This document shows positions 44,611 to 55,733 of a stretch of DNA of 64,000 nucleotides, piece after piece. The notes under the pieces were generated by a model. That model saw only the letters and a list, made by a program, of their open reading frames with translations, searched no databases and had not been told where the DNA came from. The stretch spans positions 1 to 64,000 of the forward strand of contig JBBHKE010002482.1 of the NCBI GenBank assembly GCA_037447655.1. The letters run 5' to 3'. The stretch comes from Zygnema cylindricum. Lineage: Eukaryota; Streptophyta; Zygnematophyceae; Zygnematales; Zygnemataceae. Numbering within the stretch: the stretch's first letter is position 1; the number at the start of each line of letters is the position of its first letter. The translations under genes were made by a program, and so were the position numbers.

Positions 44611-45985
44611 CTCTACGGTACCAATCTTTAATGGAACTGGCTTCATATACTGGGAAAGTATGATGATAGGAGCTCTATGCGAAAAGAGGTTTTGGGGGAT
44701 AGTGAGTGGACGGTTGGGGCGTCCATCAAGTCTTGGAATTCCTCCAGGGTTTGGAGGAACCAGATTCACCAGGAAAGAGGACCCACCTTCAACGGAGGAA
44801 ACAAAAGAAGGAGAGGTGGTGGACAAAGGAAAGGAGAAGGAGACGACCACACCAATAGCAACTGGTTCGACATTCATGTCACCTATTCCGAGGAATGAGG
44901 AGAATGATACTGAAACCTGGGACTTCAACAATATGGCGGCAAAGCACTTCATCCTACGCCATCTCACTCAAGGACTTGCATGTCCTCATTTGCAGGTAGA
45001 AAGATCATCGGATCTTTGGATGGCTCTCATAGAGATGTACCGAAGTTGTACGATTCAGCAACAACAGTTGGCTGATCAGAAAGTTAAGGAGTATGTATAC
45101 AAAGGGAGAAATATGTTGGATTTTTGCAATGAGCTTGCTACACTCTTCATGGAGCTACAGAGTGCGGGAAAAGATTTTAGTGAAAAAGAAAAGGTTAACT
45201 GTTTACTGATGAAGTTACCTAATGAGTTCGTGAACATAGTTTACCGTGTGCAGGACTTGCCTGACTCAAGGTGGATATGGAACTCAGTGGTAGGGATGAT
45301 TCTCGTTCAAGAGAATACAATTGAGATCCGAAGGGGAGGAAAGAGTGGCCAAGCCTTGGCAACAGCGACCGATTGGAGGAACAAGGATTCCCGAAAACCG
45401 GACGGAAACTATCGGGGTAGGGAGCAGAAAAAACAGGCCGACGAGTTCGAACCAAGGGCTCCCAAAGGTTTATGTCATTTTTGTAAGAAACCGGGGCACT
45501 ATATGGCAGAGTGCACTAAGCTAACCGAGCTTCGGTTAAAGGAGGGGCAGACCGATGGTACCCCGAGAGGAAAGAAAAAGGCCCTTGTCACACAGGTACT
45601 TGAGGCTGAATCCGAGGACGAGGACGATGAGCTCCTTTTGGATGAGGAGTTGGAGGCGAAAAATGAGGTCGAAATTCCACGAAGGCAGAAATGTGCTTAC
45701 GGTGGATTGAAAGGTGAAGCAGGCTTGATTATAGATTCAAATGCCTCCATGCACATGTGTAAGGATAGACACCTGTTCACTAAGATAAGAAAGATTCCCA
45801 CCGTAGAGATAGAGTACGGGGATGGGAGGATAGTCACCACTACTCTTGTAGGATCGGTAGATCTAAAAGTGTTAGTAGAAGGAAAGACATCCATATTAAC
45901 ATTCTCCGATGTATTGTTTATTCCGGAGCTGAACAAAAATCTTATCTCTACATCAGTATTAGATGATAAGGGTTTTTTTTACTAG
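44600..45985 (+). pseudogene. Element H gag and protease
   Basis: A single open frame covers gag (MGPPSTVPIFNGTGF, ALCEKRFWGIVSG, MAAKHFILRHLTQG), the CCHC knuckle CHFCKKPGHYMAEC, the acidic linker and the protease. The catalytic triplet reads DSN instead of DSG (IIDSNASMHMC), which should disable the protease. The frame ends at 45985 because the following T run is T8 rather than T7. Confidence 0.85.
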
Positions 45986-47309
45986 CACTAGGGAAGGAGT
46001 CTTTACTGCTAGTTTTGAGGATGATGTCTATTTTATTGCTGAGAAAGGTAGCCATGGGATGTTTAGGCTGATCTTAAGTAATGAAAAGAAGAAACTTTAT
46101 TATGCTGGTGTTCATGATATTATGATGTGGCATAAGAGGCTTAGGCATGTGAATCTAGATAAGTTAAGAGAGATGAAAAAGATGGGAGTGGTGGAAGGGA
46201 TTCAGTTCAGTGAAAGTGATGATATAAGTGATTGTAGTGGATGTGCTCAAGGTAAAGCACACAGATTACCCTTTCCTAAGTCAGCCACCTATAAGGGAGA
46301 AAAAATTCTAGATCTAGTACACACAGATATTTGGGGACCGGCTAAAGTGCCCTCACCGGGGGGGGAGAGATTTATGATGACTATAACTGATGATTGGTCT
46401 CGGTATTCCCGGGTATATTTTTTGAAAAACAAGTCCGAAGCTGAGGATTGTTTTAGACAATATAAAGCATGGAGCGAAAAACTCCATGAAACTCCAATCA
46501 AGAGAGTAAGGAGTGACAATGGTGGAGAGTATACTTCTAACCAGTTTGAGGATTTTCTGAGGGAAGATAGGGTTCAACACCAAAAGACAGTTCCAGAAAA
46601 TCCGGAACAGAATGGGGTAGCTGAAAGGTTAAATAGAACACTAAGTGATAGTGCTAGAAGTATGTTGTCAGATAAAAAGATAGGGAAAAGGTTTTGTGCA
46701 GAAGCAATGAACTGTGCTTATAACATCAAGAATAGAGTTCTTACTTCAGCTATAAGAGATCAAACATCTTATGAGAGATGGACAGGCCGGAAGAGATGGA
46801 CAGGCCGGAAACCAGACATATCTCACTTAAAGGTTTTCGACAGTCAAGTGTTCAGTCTAGACACTGATCGGTCCAATTGGAAGCTAGATCCTAAAGGAAA
46901 ACCGGGATACTTATTAGGATATGATGAAGATGTTAAAGGATATAGAGTTTATGATCTAAAAAGGGAAGATATAATCTTAGTAAAGCATCTAGTAGTTACG
47001 GATGAAGGAAAGTCTGTGGATCCATTCAAATATACGAAGTCAGTAAAAATCAGATTTGAGTCAGAAAATTCGGATGACTTTGAGCTTCCTAACTATCCAG
47101 GTTTTAGAGAAGATGACATTCTTGCAGGAACAAATCAGATAGAAAAGGACTCGGCTGTGGAAACTCTAGTGACAACTCTACTCGAAGCGGAAGACATGGT
47201 GGAAATTGATTCGGAATCAAGGGATAGGGGAGAAGCCGAGTTTGTTCGAAAGAATCCACGAGAACCATCTATTCCGTTCTCAGATTTTGAGGGGGGGGAG
47301 GAGAAGTAG
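45963..47309 (+). pseudogene. Element H integrase
   Basis: 448 open codons carry the zinc-binding HKRLRHVNL and CSGCAQGKAH, catalytic HTDIWGP, RSDNGGEYTS and NGVAERLNRTL, and the C-terminal GRKPDISHLKVF region. An 18-bp tandem duplication repeats RWTGRK (~46785-46815). The frame ends at 47309 because a G run has 8 rather than 7 bases (47291-47298). Confidence 0.85.
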
Positions 47310-48952
47310 CAAAAGACTGCAAGAAAAACAGGTTAATAACAAGGTAACTAAACTATCTCATCAAGATGAACCTCAAACTTATGGAGAGGCGATGATTTGT
47401 CCAGAAAGAAACCGGTGGAAGACAGCCATCAATGAGGAGATGGCTTCAATCATGGCAGGCGATACTTGAAGCTGGTGGACTGCCCACCTAACCGAAAACC
47501 AATCGGTTGTAAGTGGGTTTTCAAATTAAAACTGAACCCAGATAACACAATCGAACGCTACAAGGCCAGATTAGTGGCAAAGGGATTTACACAAAAGGAA
47601 GGAATTGACTACGAGGAAACCTTTGCCCCGGTGGTCAGATTTCCCTCCGTCCGCATACTTCTCAGTTTAGCAGCGGCGGAAGACATGGAAGTGCATCAGA
47701 TGGACATCAAGACAGCTTTTTTGCATGGAGAATTGGAAGAGGAGATCTTCATGCGAGAACCCGAAGGTTTTGTGGAGGAAGGAGAGGAGAGTAAGGTATG
47801 CCGGCTGATTAAATCTCTTTATGGTTTGAAACAGGCACCTCGACAATGGAATAAGAAGCTTGATGAGTTTCTTACCGGTCTGGGATATATTCGGATCAGC
47901 TCAGATCACTCAATCTATGTTTTCGAGATGAGGAAGGTTTGATATTTATTGCAATTTATGTTGATGATTTGCTTGTATTAAGTAAATCAATGGAAAAAAT
48001 TAACAAACTGAAAACCGATCTTAAGGGGAGATTTGAAATGAAGGATATGGGAGAAGCAAGATATATTTTGGGAATTCAAGTAGAGAGAGACCGAAAAAGG
48101 AAAATTATAAGATTGACTCAAAAGGAAGCAATAGGGAACATGCTTGAAAAATTTCAAATGGATAAAGCTAATAGTTGTACAACTCCAATGGAGTTGAAGA
48201 AGGGAAGTGAGGGGAGTGAGGAAGAAGGAGTCATAGTCTTAGACGAGGATTTATCTCCTGATGAACAGAAGTTCATGCAGACTATTCCTTACAGGCAAGT
48301 AGTGGGAAGTCTAATCTATTTTATGAATTGTACCCGGCCGGATTTAGCTGCAGCTGTAGGAGTGCTGAGTAGAAGTCTAAATGCTCCCACTAAGAAGGAT
48401 TGGGAGGCAGCTAAGAGAGTCCTTAGATATTTGGTAGGAACTAGAGATCTATGGTTGCATTTGGGTGGGGAGAATACTGACATCACTACTTGGAGTGATG
48501 CCAGTTATGGTGATGCTCCGATGAGGAGATGTACTTCTGGATATGTATTATATGTGGGTGATGGGGCTTGCTGTTGGAGTAGCAAACAGCAAAAGGTTAT
48601 TGCTCAGTCCACCATGGAGGCTGAGTATATGGCCTCTTGCTTTGCTGTAAAAAAATTGATGTGGGTCAAGTCTTTGCTTGGTGAGCTTGGTCACCTTAAG
48701 AGTGGTGTGCAAAAAATATTTTGTGATAATCAGGCAGCAATCGCAATTTCTGCCAATCCTAAACACCATTTTAAAGCCAAACACATGGACATCAGACTCA
48801 GCTTTGTTAGAGAGAAAGTAGAAAACAAAATAATCAGTTTAGAGTACAGACCAGATAATGAGATGGTAGCAGATATGATGACCAAACCTGTGCCTTCCCC
48901 TAAGCTAATTTTTCGCAGGGAGAAGTGTGGTTTGAAATTAAAGATTGACTAG
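47310..48952 (+). pseudogene. Element H reverse transcriptase and RNase H
   Basis: A shifted frame covers the linker and RT start to TGG-to-TGA at 47467-47469. RT continues ([44 protein letters not shown]) to 47942, where one A is missing from the VFEDEEG codons. 47939-48952 then reads IAIYVDDLLVLSKS, TRPDLAAAV, WSDASYGDAP, SSKQQKVIAQS, CDNQAAIA and KLKID. All catalytic motifs are present. Confidence 0.85.
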
Positions 48953-48965
48953 AAAATAAGGGGAG

Positions 48966-50015
48966 TGTAGAAACTAATGGTTTTATTAGTATTTTCTAGG
49001 TCTGAAAAGAAATATAGAAGTCGAGGCAGTCTATCTCTAACTTCTCTCTCCAACTCTCAAACTTGTCGCAGTCACTGAGAAATTGGAGAGGAAGCTAGAG
49101 CCATGGCTACCTTGGCTATCTTGAGGTTTACGGGAATTTTATATTAGGGTTTATTTATTTATTTAAAAGGTATGTGCCGGCGGCAGGATTTGGTCCTTGT
49201 ACCTACCGGCCGGCAGACAGGAAATAGCCGGTATCCTTAGCCGTTAAGTCAAGCCGTAGTGTTACGTAGCATATAGTTTGATATTTATTTAAATGATTAT
49301 ACGAGCGATAAATCATTTAACAGGAAATGAATTACGGGATACATAGATCCAGTAATATATAATGTACGAATTACGGTACGGACACAAATCATTACCGCGC
49401 ATTTGTTTCGTAAGTGAAACAAATACCGCGCATGTATTTATTACGGCTACGATTAAATCCGAATTTAATCGGACGGCCAGGATTAGCGCCGAGATCGCTG
49501 AGGAAGATTTCGACGGTTTGTGGCCATCGCCACATCGGATGACGCGTGGCAAAATTCCGTTGGATTGTGGAATCTCCAGAGATTATGGCACCGAATCCGG
49601 ATTTGACATGTGTCGACATTTTGGCCATGTCGTACAATGTCCGTACATAAAGTACACCGGCAGCTGTACTTTTGCGTACGGAACTCAATTCTGATTGGTT
49701 CCGTACATCAGTAGATAGAGTCTGTGAGAGAGATAGGACTTAGAAAAATTAGAAGATAGGACCCCCTCTCCTAGAGAGCTTCTGTACAAAAGGTCAACTT
49801 TGACCCTCCATAACTTACTGCTCAGGGGAGCAAATTAAGAGATTCTTTTTGCTACCGACTCAGGGGAGTCTTGCCTTTACAGGGGTGCAGGTGGTCAAGG
49901 TTTTTGTCTGCTAGGGTGGCAGTTATTTTTGCTGGAACACAAAGGGGTCACGATTATCCTAGAGGCTTCTTGGAAGCTGTATACTTTGAGGACTTATGGA
50001 TGTCTCAGAGTTTCA
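48966..50015 (+). repeat. 3' LTR of element H
   Basis: TGTAGAAACTAATGG to GAGTTTCA, 1,050 bp, preceded by the polypurine tract AAAATAAGGGGAG. Confidence 0.9.
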
Positions 50016-50477
50016 ATTACATAGGATCGTGGTATCTCCGAAGATTATGGCACCGAATCTGGATATGACATGTGTCGACATTTAGGCCATGTCGTACAAT
50101 GTCCGTACATAAAGTACACCGGCAGCTGTACTTTTGCGTACAGAATTATAATCTGATTGTTTCCGTACATCAGTAGATAGAGTCTGTGAGAGAGATAGGA
50201 CTTAGAAAAATTAGAAGATAGGACCCTCTCTTCCAGAGAGCTTCTTTACAAAAGGTCAACTTTGACCCTCCATAACTTACTGCTCAGGGGAACAAATTCA
50301 GGGATACTTTTTGCTATCGACTCACGCGAGTCTTGCCTTCACAAGGGTGTAGGTGGTCAGAGTTTTTGTATGCCAGGGTGGTTGTTGTTCTTGCTGAAAC
50401 ACAAAGGGGTCAGAGTTATCCTAGAGGCTTCTTGGAAGCTGTCCACTCTGAGGACTTATGGAGGTCTCAGAGTTTCA
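50016..50477 (+). repeat. 3' LTR of G, right part
   Basis: It resumes at ATTACATAGGATCGTGG, exactly the LTR position where the left part stopped, and ends GAGTTTCA at 50477. Confidence 0.85.
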
Positions 50478-50480
50478 GAT

Positions 50481-50500
50481 ACTCTCCTCGCGAGGAGAGT
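50481..50500. repeat. Perfect 20-bp palindrome at G's right flank
   Basis: ACTCTCCTCGCGAGGAGAGT is its own reverse complement. It overlaps the last bases of G's target-site duplication (50478-50482), so G inserted at the edge of a pre-existing palindrome. Confidence 0.85.
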
Positions 50501-50513
50501 TGTACGATACTGG

Positions 50514-51020
50514 ACGTGTACCATTTGTATAGGTGAAAAAACAAAAAAATATCAGCTTTGAACAAACGATCACAAGTCTACACGTCGTATAGGCCATGTG
50601 CCTACGTCGTACGGTCCATGTGCTACCTGCAATGCTAAATGCAGGTGAGCCGAAAATATTTTGGCACGCTCCGTCTGACATCCACCGACATTCAAAGTTT
50701 GCCGCGACCTTGAAAGTTTGTCGCGTCTTTTTGCAATTCTGTTTCCGAATTTTGATTTTCGATTTCAAAATCAAAAATCAGGCTGTAAATTTTACGATAG
50801 AATCATTCGTTCTGGCTTTCCGTTTGAAGATTTTCTTTAAGATTTTCAAATCTGGACTCTAACCTACGTGGTGCCAATCATAATTGAGGAAGGTTTGTTA
50901 CTTGCCCGACAAAATGGAATAGTCTTCTAGTAAACGTTGCCAGTAAAATTCTCCGTACATTTAATAAGACCGCCTAATGGAATTCTACCCTTAGTCAGAA
51001 AGTGTCGTCAAAGTCGGATG
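50514..51020 (+). repeat. Dispersed repeat R, copy 2
   Basis: Same orientation and order of blocks as 38199-38720. It diverges after CTACCCTTAG, where copy 1 has the extra hairpin. No coding content is recognised. Confidence 0.8.
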
Positions 51021-51125
51021 CCAAAAATCACAATCGCTGACAATCGCGGAGTTCAAATAAACAGGGGCACACTCTCGGCTGCCCTCACGGTCGTGGATAA
51101 TATGGCCCACATTTCGTCCTTTTTG

Positions 51126-52322
51126 TAAAGTACACGCGAATCGTAATTAGAGTAATGAAAAAATTATAGTACAAAAACTAAAATAAAAAAATAGAGTAAT
51201 TAACGCTCTTTTATGTGATAAAGCTTTTTCAACTATGAAGTTTACTCTAATTTATTTAAGTACTCTGATTTGGCAAGCTAATATCCTCTACTGTAAATAA
51301 GGTGTTCGTAAGAATTTGGCAAAACGTACAGTTTATCGTCACTATGACGTTTACACTACATTGTTTGTTAAAACACAGTTACATGATAACGGTCTGTATT
51401 AAATCATTATTTGTACTTTTTTACTTGATAAAGTACAATTTTGCACGGTCTGACAACGTTTGTACTCCACACTATTTAAAACGAACGTTTATTATAATTA
51501 AAAACGTTAATTAAACTTTACCTTAAATATAATAATGAAAAAATTATAATCGTTTACCCTATTTCATGTGATAGAGTCGAAATTTGGAGCGACCGAATTA
51601 GAGTAATTTACTCTAATTACATTTCGTGGTGTACAATATACCGCGAATTGTAATTTGAGTAAAAAAAGATAAAAAAATAATTAGAGTTACGAACTCTAAT
51701 TTGTGTGATAAAATTTTTTCAAAAAGGAATTTACTCTATTTAAGTTAAGTATTTTATTTTGAAGCGATGAATATCTCTACTGTAAACTAGGTATTCGGGG
51801 TGTACTGTACTGTATTTTACAGTCCATTATGAATCCCATCACTTTAAATAGAGTAAATGATTGTAAATTTTTCATTATACTATTTAAGGTACTTTTTGAA
51901 TGAGCGTTAACAACTATAGTACAGTGTCGTTTTAAATATTGTGGCATACGGTCTGTGTCTGACCGTGCAAAATTGTACTTTATTAAGTAAAAAAGTACAA
52001 ATAATGATTTAATACAAATTGTAATTAATTAAGTTAAAAAATACAAATAATGATTGAATACATGTCGTTATTATGTAACTGCGTTTTAACAAACGGCGCA
52101 GTGCAAACGTCATAGTGACGATAAACTGTACGTTTTGTCAAATTCTGTATAAATACCTAAGTTACAATAGAGATATTCAGCACGTCAAATTAGAATACTT
52201 AAATAAATTACTAAATTAGAGTAAATTCATTTTTGGAAAAGTTACATCACGCAAATTAGAGTTCATAACTATAGTTATTTTTTTATCTTTCTTTACTCTA
52301 ACTACTAGTGTTGTGTATCTGT
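51126..52322. mobile_element. Long inverted-repeat (foldback-like) element, non-coding
   Basis: The left arm (about 51130-51450) and right arm (about 51950-52320, reverse complement) share long blocks such as GTACAGTTTATCGTCACTAT and ATCATTATTTGTACTTTTTT. A second partial copy of the left arm, in direct orientation, lies at about 51650-51800. The outer ends share a TAATTAGAGTAA / TAGTTAGAGTAA motif. No transposase is seen. It looks like a non-autonomous DNA transposon or foldback element. Confidence 0.7.
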
Positions 52323-52339
52323 AAGGATTTGTCGATAAC

Positions 52340-52480
52340 CGATATGGGTCTTTTTTCCGAGTAACTGATAATCGATATATTGGTACGACTTATCGTTATC
52401 GGTGTTATCGCTGATAAATACCCGATATTTATCGGTTTTTATCGGCAATAACACCGATAAAGATAACTATCGGTAATATT
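52340..52480. repeat. Cluster of TATCGG/CCGATA palindromes
   Basis: TTATCGGTGTTAT (52396-52408) pairs perfectly with ATAACACCGATAA (52448-52460). Between them, CCGATA-TT-TATCGG (52422-52435) forms a second nested stem. Further CCGATA and TATCGG copies flank them. No gene is seen. Confidence 0.75.
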
Positions 52481-52524
52481 TGGACGGACCATACAGATAA
52501 GTGTACGGCCAGTACACTAAACTA

Positions 52525-53573
52525 TGAAACTCTGAGACCTCTATAAGTCCTCTGAGTAGACAGCTTCCAAGAAGCCTCTAGGATAATCCTGACCCCTTTG
52601 TGTTTCAGCAAAAATAACTGCCACCCTGGCAGACAAAAACCCTGACCACCTACACCCCTTTGAAGGCAAGACTCCCCTGAGTCAGTAGCAAAAAAAATCT
52701 CTGAATTTGCTCCCCTGAGCAGTAAGTTATGGAGGGTCAAAGTTGACCTTTTGTACAGAAGCTCTCTGGGAGAGAGGGTCCTATCTTCTAATTTTTCTAA
52801 GTCCTATCTCTCTCACAGACTCTATCTACTGATGTACGGAACCAATCAAAATTGAGTTCCGTACGCAAAAGTACAGCTGCCGGTGTACTTTAGGTACGGA
52901 CATTGTACGACATGGCCTAAATGTCGACACATGTCATATCCGGATTCGGTGCCATAATCTCCGGAGATTCCACGATCCAACGTAATTTCGCCACGCGTCA
53001 TCCAATGTGGCGATGGCCACAAACCGCCGAAATCTTCCTCCGCGATCTCGGGCTAATTGCGGCCGTCCGATTAGAATCTAATTTAATCGTAGCCGTAATA
53101 AATACATGTGCGGTATTTTTTTCACTTACGTAACAAATGCGCGGTATTGATTTTTAGTCTGTACCGTAATCCGTACTTTATATATTACCGGATCTATGTA
53201 TCCCGTAATCTATTATAGTTAAATGAATAATCGTACGTATACATATTTAATTAATTATCAAACTATATACTACGTAACATGAATCCTAGACTTAACGGCT
53301 AAGGCTACCGGCTATTTCCTGTCTGCCGGCCGGTAGGTACAAGGATCAATTCCTGTCGCCGGCACATACCTTTTAAATAAATAAACCCTAACTAATATAA
53401 ATTTCCCGTAAACCTCAGGATAGCCAAGGTAGCCATGGCTCTAGCTTCCTCTCCAATTTCTCAGTGACTGCGACAAGTTTGAGAGTTGGAGAGAGAAGTT
53501 AGAGATAGACTGCCTCGGCTTCTTTAATTCTTTTCAGACCTAGAAAATATTTCAAAAACCATTAGTTTCTACA
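52525..53573 (-). repeat. 3' LTR of element J
   Basis: Minus strand TGTAGAAACTAATGG (53573) to GAGTTTCA (52525), 1,049 bp, preceded by the polypurine tract AAAATAATGGGAG. Confidence 0.85.
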
Positions 53574-53586
53574 CTCCCATTATTTT

Positions 53587-54103
53587 CTAGTCAATCTTTA
53601 ATTTCATACCACACTTCTCCCTGCAAAAAATTAGCTTAGGGGGAGGGACAGGTTTGGTCATCATATCTGCTACCATCTCACTATCTGGTCTGTACTCTAA
53701 ACTGATTATTTTATTTTCTACTTTTTCTCTAACAAAGCTGAGTCTGATGTCCATTTGTTTGGCTTTAAAATGATGTTTAGGATTGGCAGAAATAGCGATT
53801 GCTGCCTGATTATCACAAAATATTTTCTGCACACCACTCTTAAGGTGACTAAGCTCACGAAGCAAAGACTTGACCCACATCAATTCTTTTACAGCAGAAC
53901 AAGAGGCCATATACTCAGCCTCCATGGTGGACTGAGCAATAACCTTTTGTTGTTTGCTACTCCAACAGCAAGCCCCATCACCCACATATAATACATATCC
54001 AAAAGTGCACCTCCTCATCGGAGCATCACCATAACTGGTATCACTCCAAGTAGTGATGTCAGTATTCTCCCCACCCAAATGCAACCATAGATCCCTAGTT
54101 CCT
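53587..54103 (-). pseudogene. Element J RNase H fragment
   Basis: Reads GTRDLWLHLGGENTDIT, TWSDTSYGDAP, SSKQQKVIAQS, EAEYMAS, FCDNQAAIA and ends KLKID before the polypurine tract. The open frame continues upstream into K sequence, which is fortuitous. No stop is seen within the fragment, so J was fairly young when K inserted. Confidence 0.85.
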
Positions 54104-54303
54104 TGTCGAGCGTGCCTGGGAACCAGGAGGTTCAGGTAAGATGTCCAAAGGAGGTGTGCATGAGAAACCTGCAATCCACCCCAAATGCTGATGCTTCCCC
54201 GGATCCGTGACCATGCCCATCTCTGTTACCCCCCCAGGGATATGCATAGATAGTTAGGAGGAATGGAGTGGAAAAGAAAAGTATCCAGTACCCCCCCTGA
54301 TTT
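54104..54303 (-). repeat. Terminal ~200-bp repeat of K, outer copy
   Basis: It is about 97% identical to 55491-55691. Its outer edge is the element end. On the minus strand it runs from AAATCAGGGGGGGTACTGG to CGCTCGACA. Confidence 0.8.
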
Positions 54304-55490
54304 TGTGCTACTCCGCTGGAAGCTCACTAAATGCCACACTCCTAGCTACTCTCCAAAGAATAGGAAGGAAATGAGAGTCGTCCGATCTGTTCCGCAAAAA
54401 CTCCGACAAACCCAAGGAGGACCACAAGAGTGTGCAAATAACTTCCACGCAGAAATAGATAAATAACAAATATCGGCTTTTCAGATTAAACAATATCACC
54501 TTGCCCCAGAGAATGGAATTAAAGATAGAAATAAATGATTATGGTGAAGCGAATTCACATACCCCGGAGTACAACGATGACCAAACTCAGCAGAAGAAAA
54601 CCTCTCCCAATGGCCCCGATGACAGGTATGAGTCTCCCTCACCCTCCCGGTTCCCCCGCAAGGATCTGACAATACTCTTCTTAGTTTCAAACAGCGGAAG
54701 TCCAAACCGCCCAAATAGGAGATAGTGCCAACTACCCACCCATGCTACTGTCTCCACAAAAGACAATCCAAAACAAAGATGGCAATAGAGTCAACGACAC
54801 AATGCAACCGTTCTCCAACAGAAAGATTGATTCACTTCTCTGAGGGTTTTCTCAGGAGACAGTACTGAAAAGCCACCTGTCTCCTTCGGCCCCAAGTGCC
54901 TTATACAACCAGAGTTTGTCCTACTGCAAGTTCAAAAGTCAAAGCAATTTAACAAGCCAATCAGCGGCCAGCAATTGTTATCGTCCTGACATAAGACAAA
55001 ACAGACTGTACTACACTCAGGTCTAAAATATAGACGACTGGTTTCGGCTGGATTGGCGGCCGAAGGTCCTTCTATATTACACAAAATGGAAACAAAGTTT
55101 TGACTCGACGTGAAACCGCCTAACTTTGTCCCAATGTCATAAATGCTTGGCCCGGTTATGGGGCCTGAACTAACATCCTATTGACAGCTAACAGTAAGAT
55201 CTACGGGATAATCCCAAAGGTTACGTGTCGTTCTCTAATGTATCCCTCTACTAGAGCTACATAGAACACACAATATAATAGAGCATGCACTTTGCACCAG
55301 ACTAACTCCTCAGTTCGACCTCCGTTTAAGGTGAACTAAATTGCGTAGGGCTCCAGGGTGAAAATATAAAGATCTGATCCGGCTGATTGTCCTTTTCCTC
55401 CTCCGTACGCTAGAGTTCGTACAAAGTAGAAGCAAGCCTCGGAAATCCTGGGAGTGCAAATGTGCCGAAGATGCACACAAGCTTGACAGC
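54304..55490 (-). other. Non-coding terminal region of K (between the 200-bp repeats)
   Basis: No coding region is recognised. A TTTATATTTT stretch on the minus strand near 55370 could be a TATA element. The region could be the body of a ~1.6-kb LTR or material trapped between two short LTRs. No primer-binding site is seen next to the inner repeat. Confidence 0.5.
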
Positions 55491-55691
55491 TGTCGAGCGT
55501 GCCTGGGAACCGGGAGGTTCAGGTAAGATGTCCAAAGAAGGTGTGCATGAGAAACCTGCAATCCACCCCAAATGCTGATGCTTGCCCGGATCCTTGACCA
55601 TGCCCATCTCTGTTACCCCCCCCAGGGATATGCATAGATAGTTAGGAGGAATGGAGTGGAAAAGAAAAGTATCCAGTACCCCCCCTGATTT
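55491..55691 (-). repeat. Terminal ~200-bp repeat of K, inner copy (LTR start)
   Basis: It lies directly downstream of a strong polypurine tract on the minus strand, so the 3' LTR should begin here. The shared sequence includes the last AAATCAGGGGGGG of that tract. Confidence 0.75.
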
Positions 55692-55703
55692 CCCCCCCCT
55701 CTT
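55679..55703 (-). other. Polypurine tract of element K
   Basis: The minus strand reads AAGAGGGGGGGG, then AAATCAGGGGGGG, just downstream of the pol stop (TAA at 55734). It would prime plus-strand DNA synthesis. Confidence 0.75.
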
Positions 55704-55733
55704 AGTCCCACGTGACTAAAAGGATTTGACAGA

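Larger units (their letters stand above)
43554..50015 (+). mobile_element. Ty1/copia element H, full-length, nested in G
   Basis: Two similar LTRs (43554-44595 and 48966-50015) flank a complete set of gag-pol domains. The target-site duplication ATTAC is perfect (43549-43553 and 50016-50020). About five disabling changes are visible: a T8 frameshift, a protease DSN, a G8 frameshift, a TGG-to-TGA stop and a one-base loss near 47930. With F it is the least decayed copy, consistent with recent insertion. Confidence 0.9.
38940..50477 (+). mobile_element. Ty1/copia element G, carrying nested element H
   Basis: The 5' LTR starts at 38940 and the 3' LTR ends at 50477. The flanking 5-bp sequences AATAC and GATAC differ at one base, as expected for an aged target-site duplication. 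Element H splits the 3' LTR at 43553/43554. Pol has a large internal deletion, so G is not autonomous. Confidence 0.85.
52525..54103 (-). mobile_element. Ty1/copia element J, truncated by gypsy element K
   Basis: Reverse-oriented 3' LTR plus ~530 bp of internal sequence. The break at 54103, in the middle of GTRDLWLHLGG codons, coincides with the TGTCGAG end of element K. The rest of J should lie beyond the window on the far side of K. Confidence 0.85.

Noticed and set aside
11003-54103. CRISPR arrays, tRNA genes or rRNA genes
   Set aside because: No short regularly spaced repeats, cloverleaf-forming segments or rRNA-like sequence were found. The only tRNA-like matches are the 15-nt primer sites.
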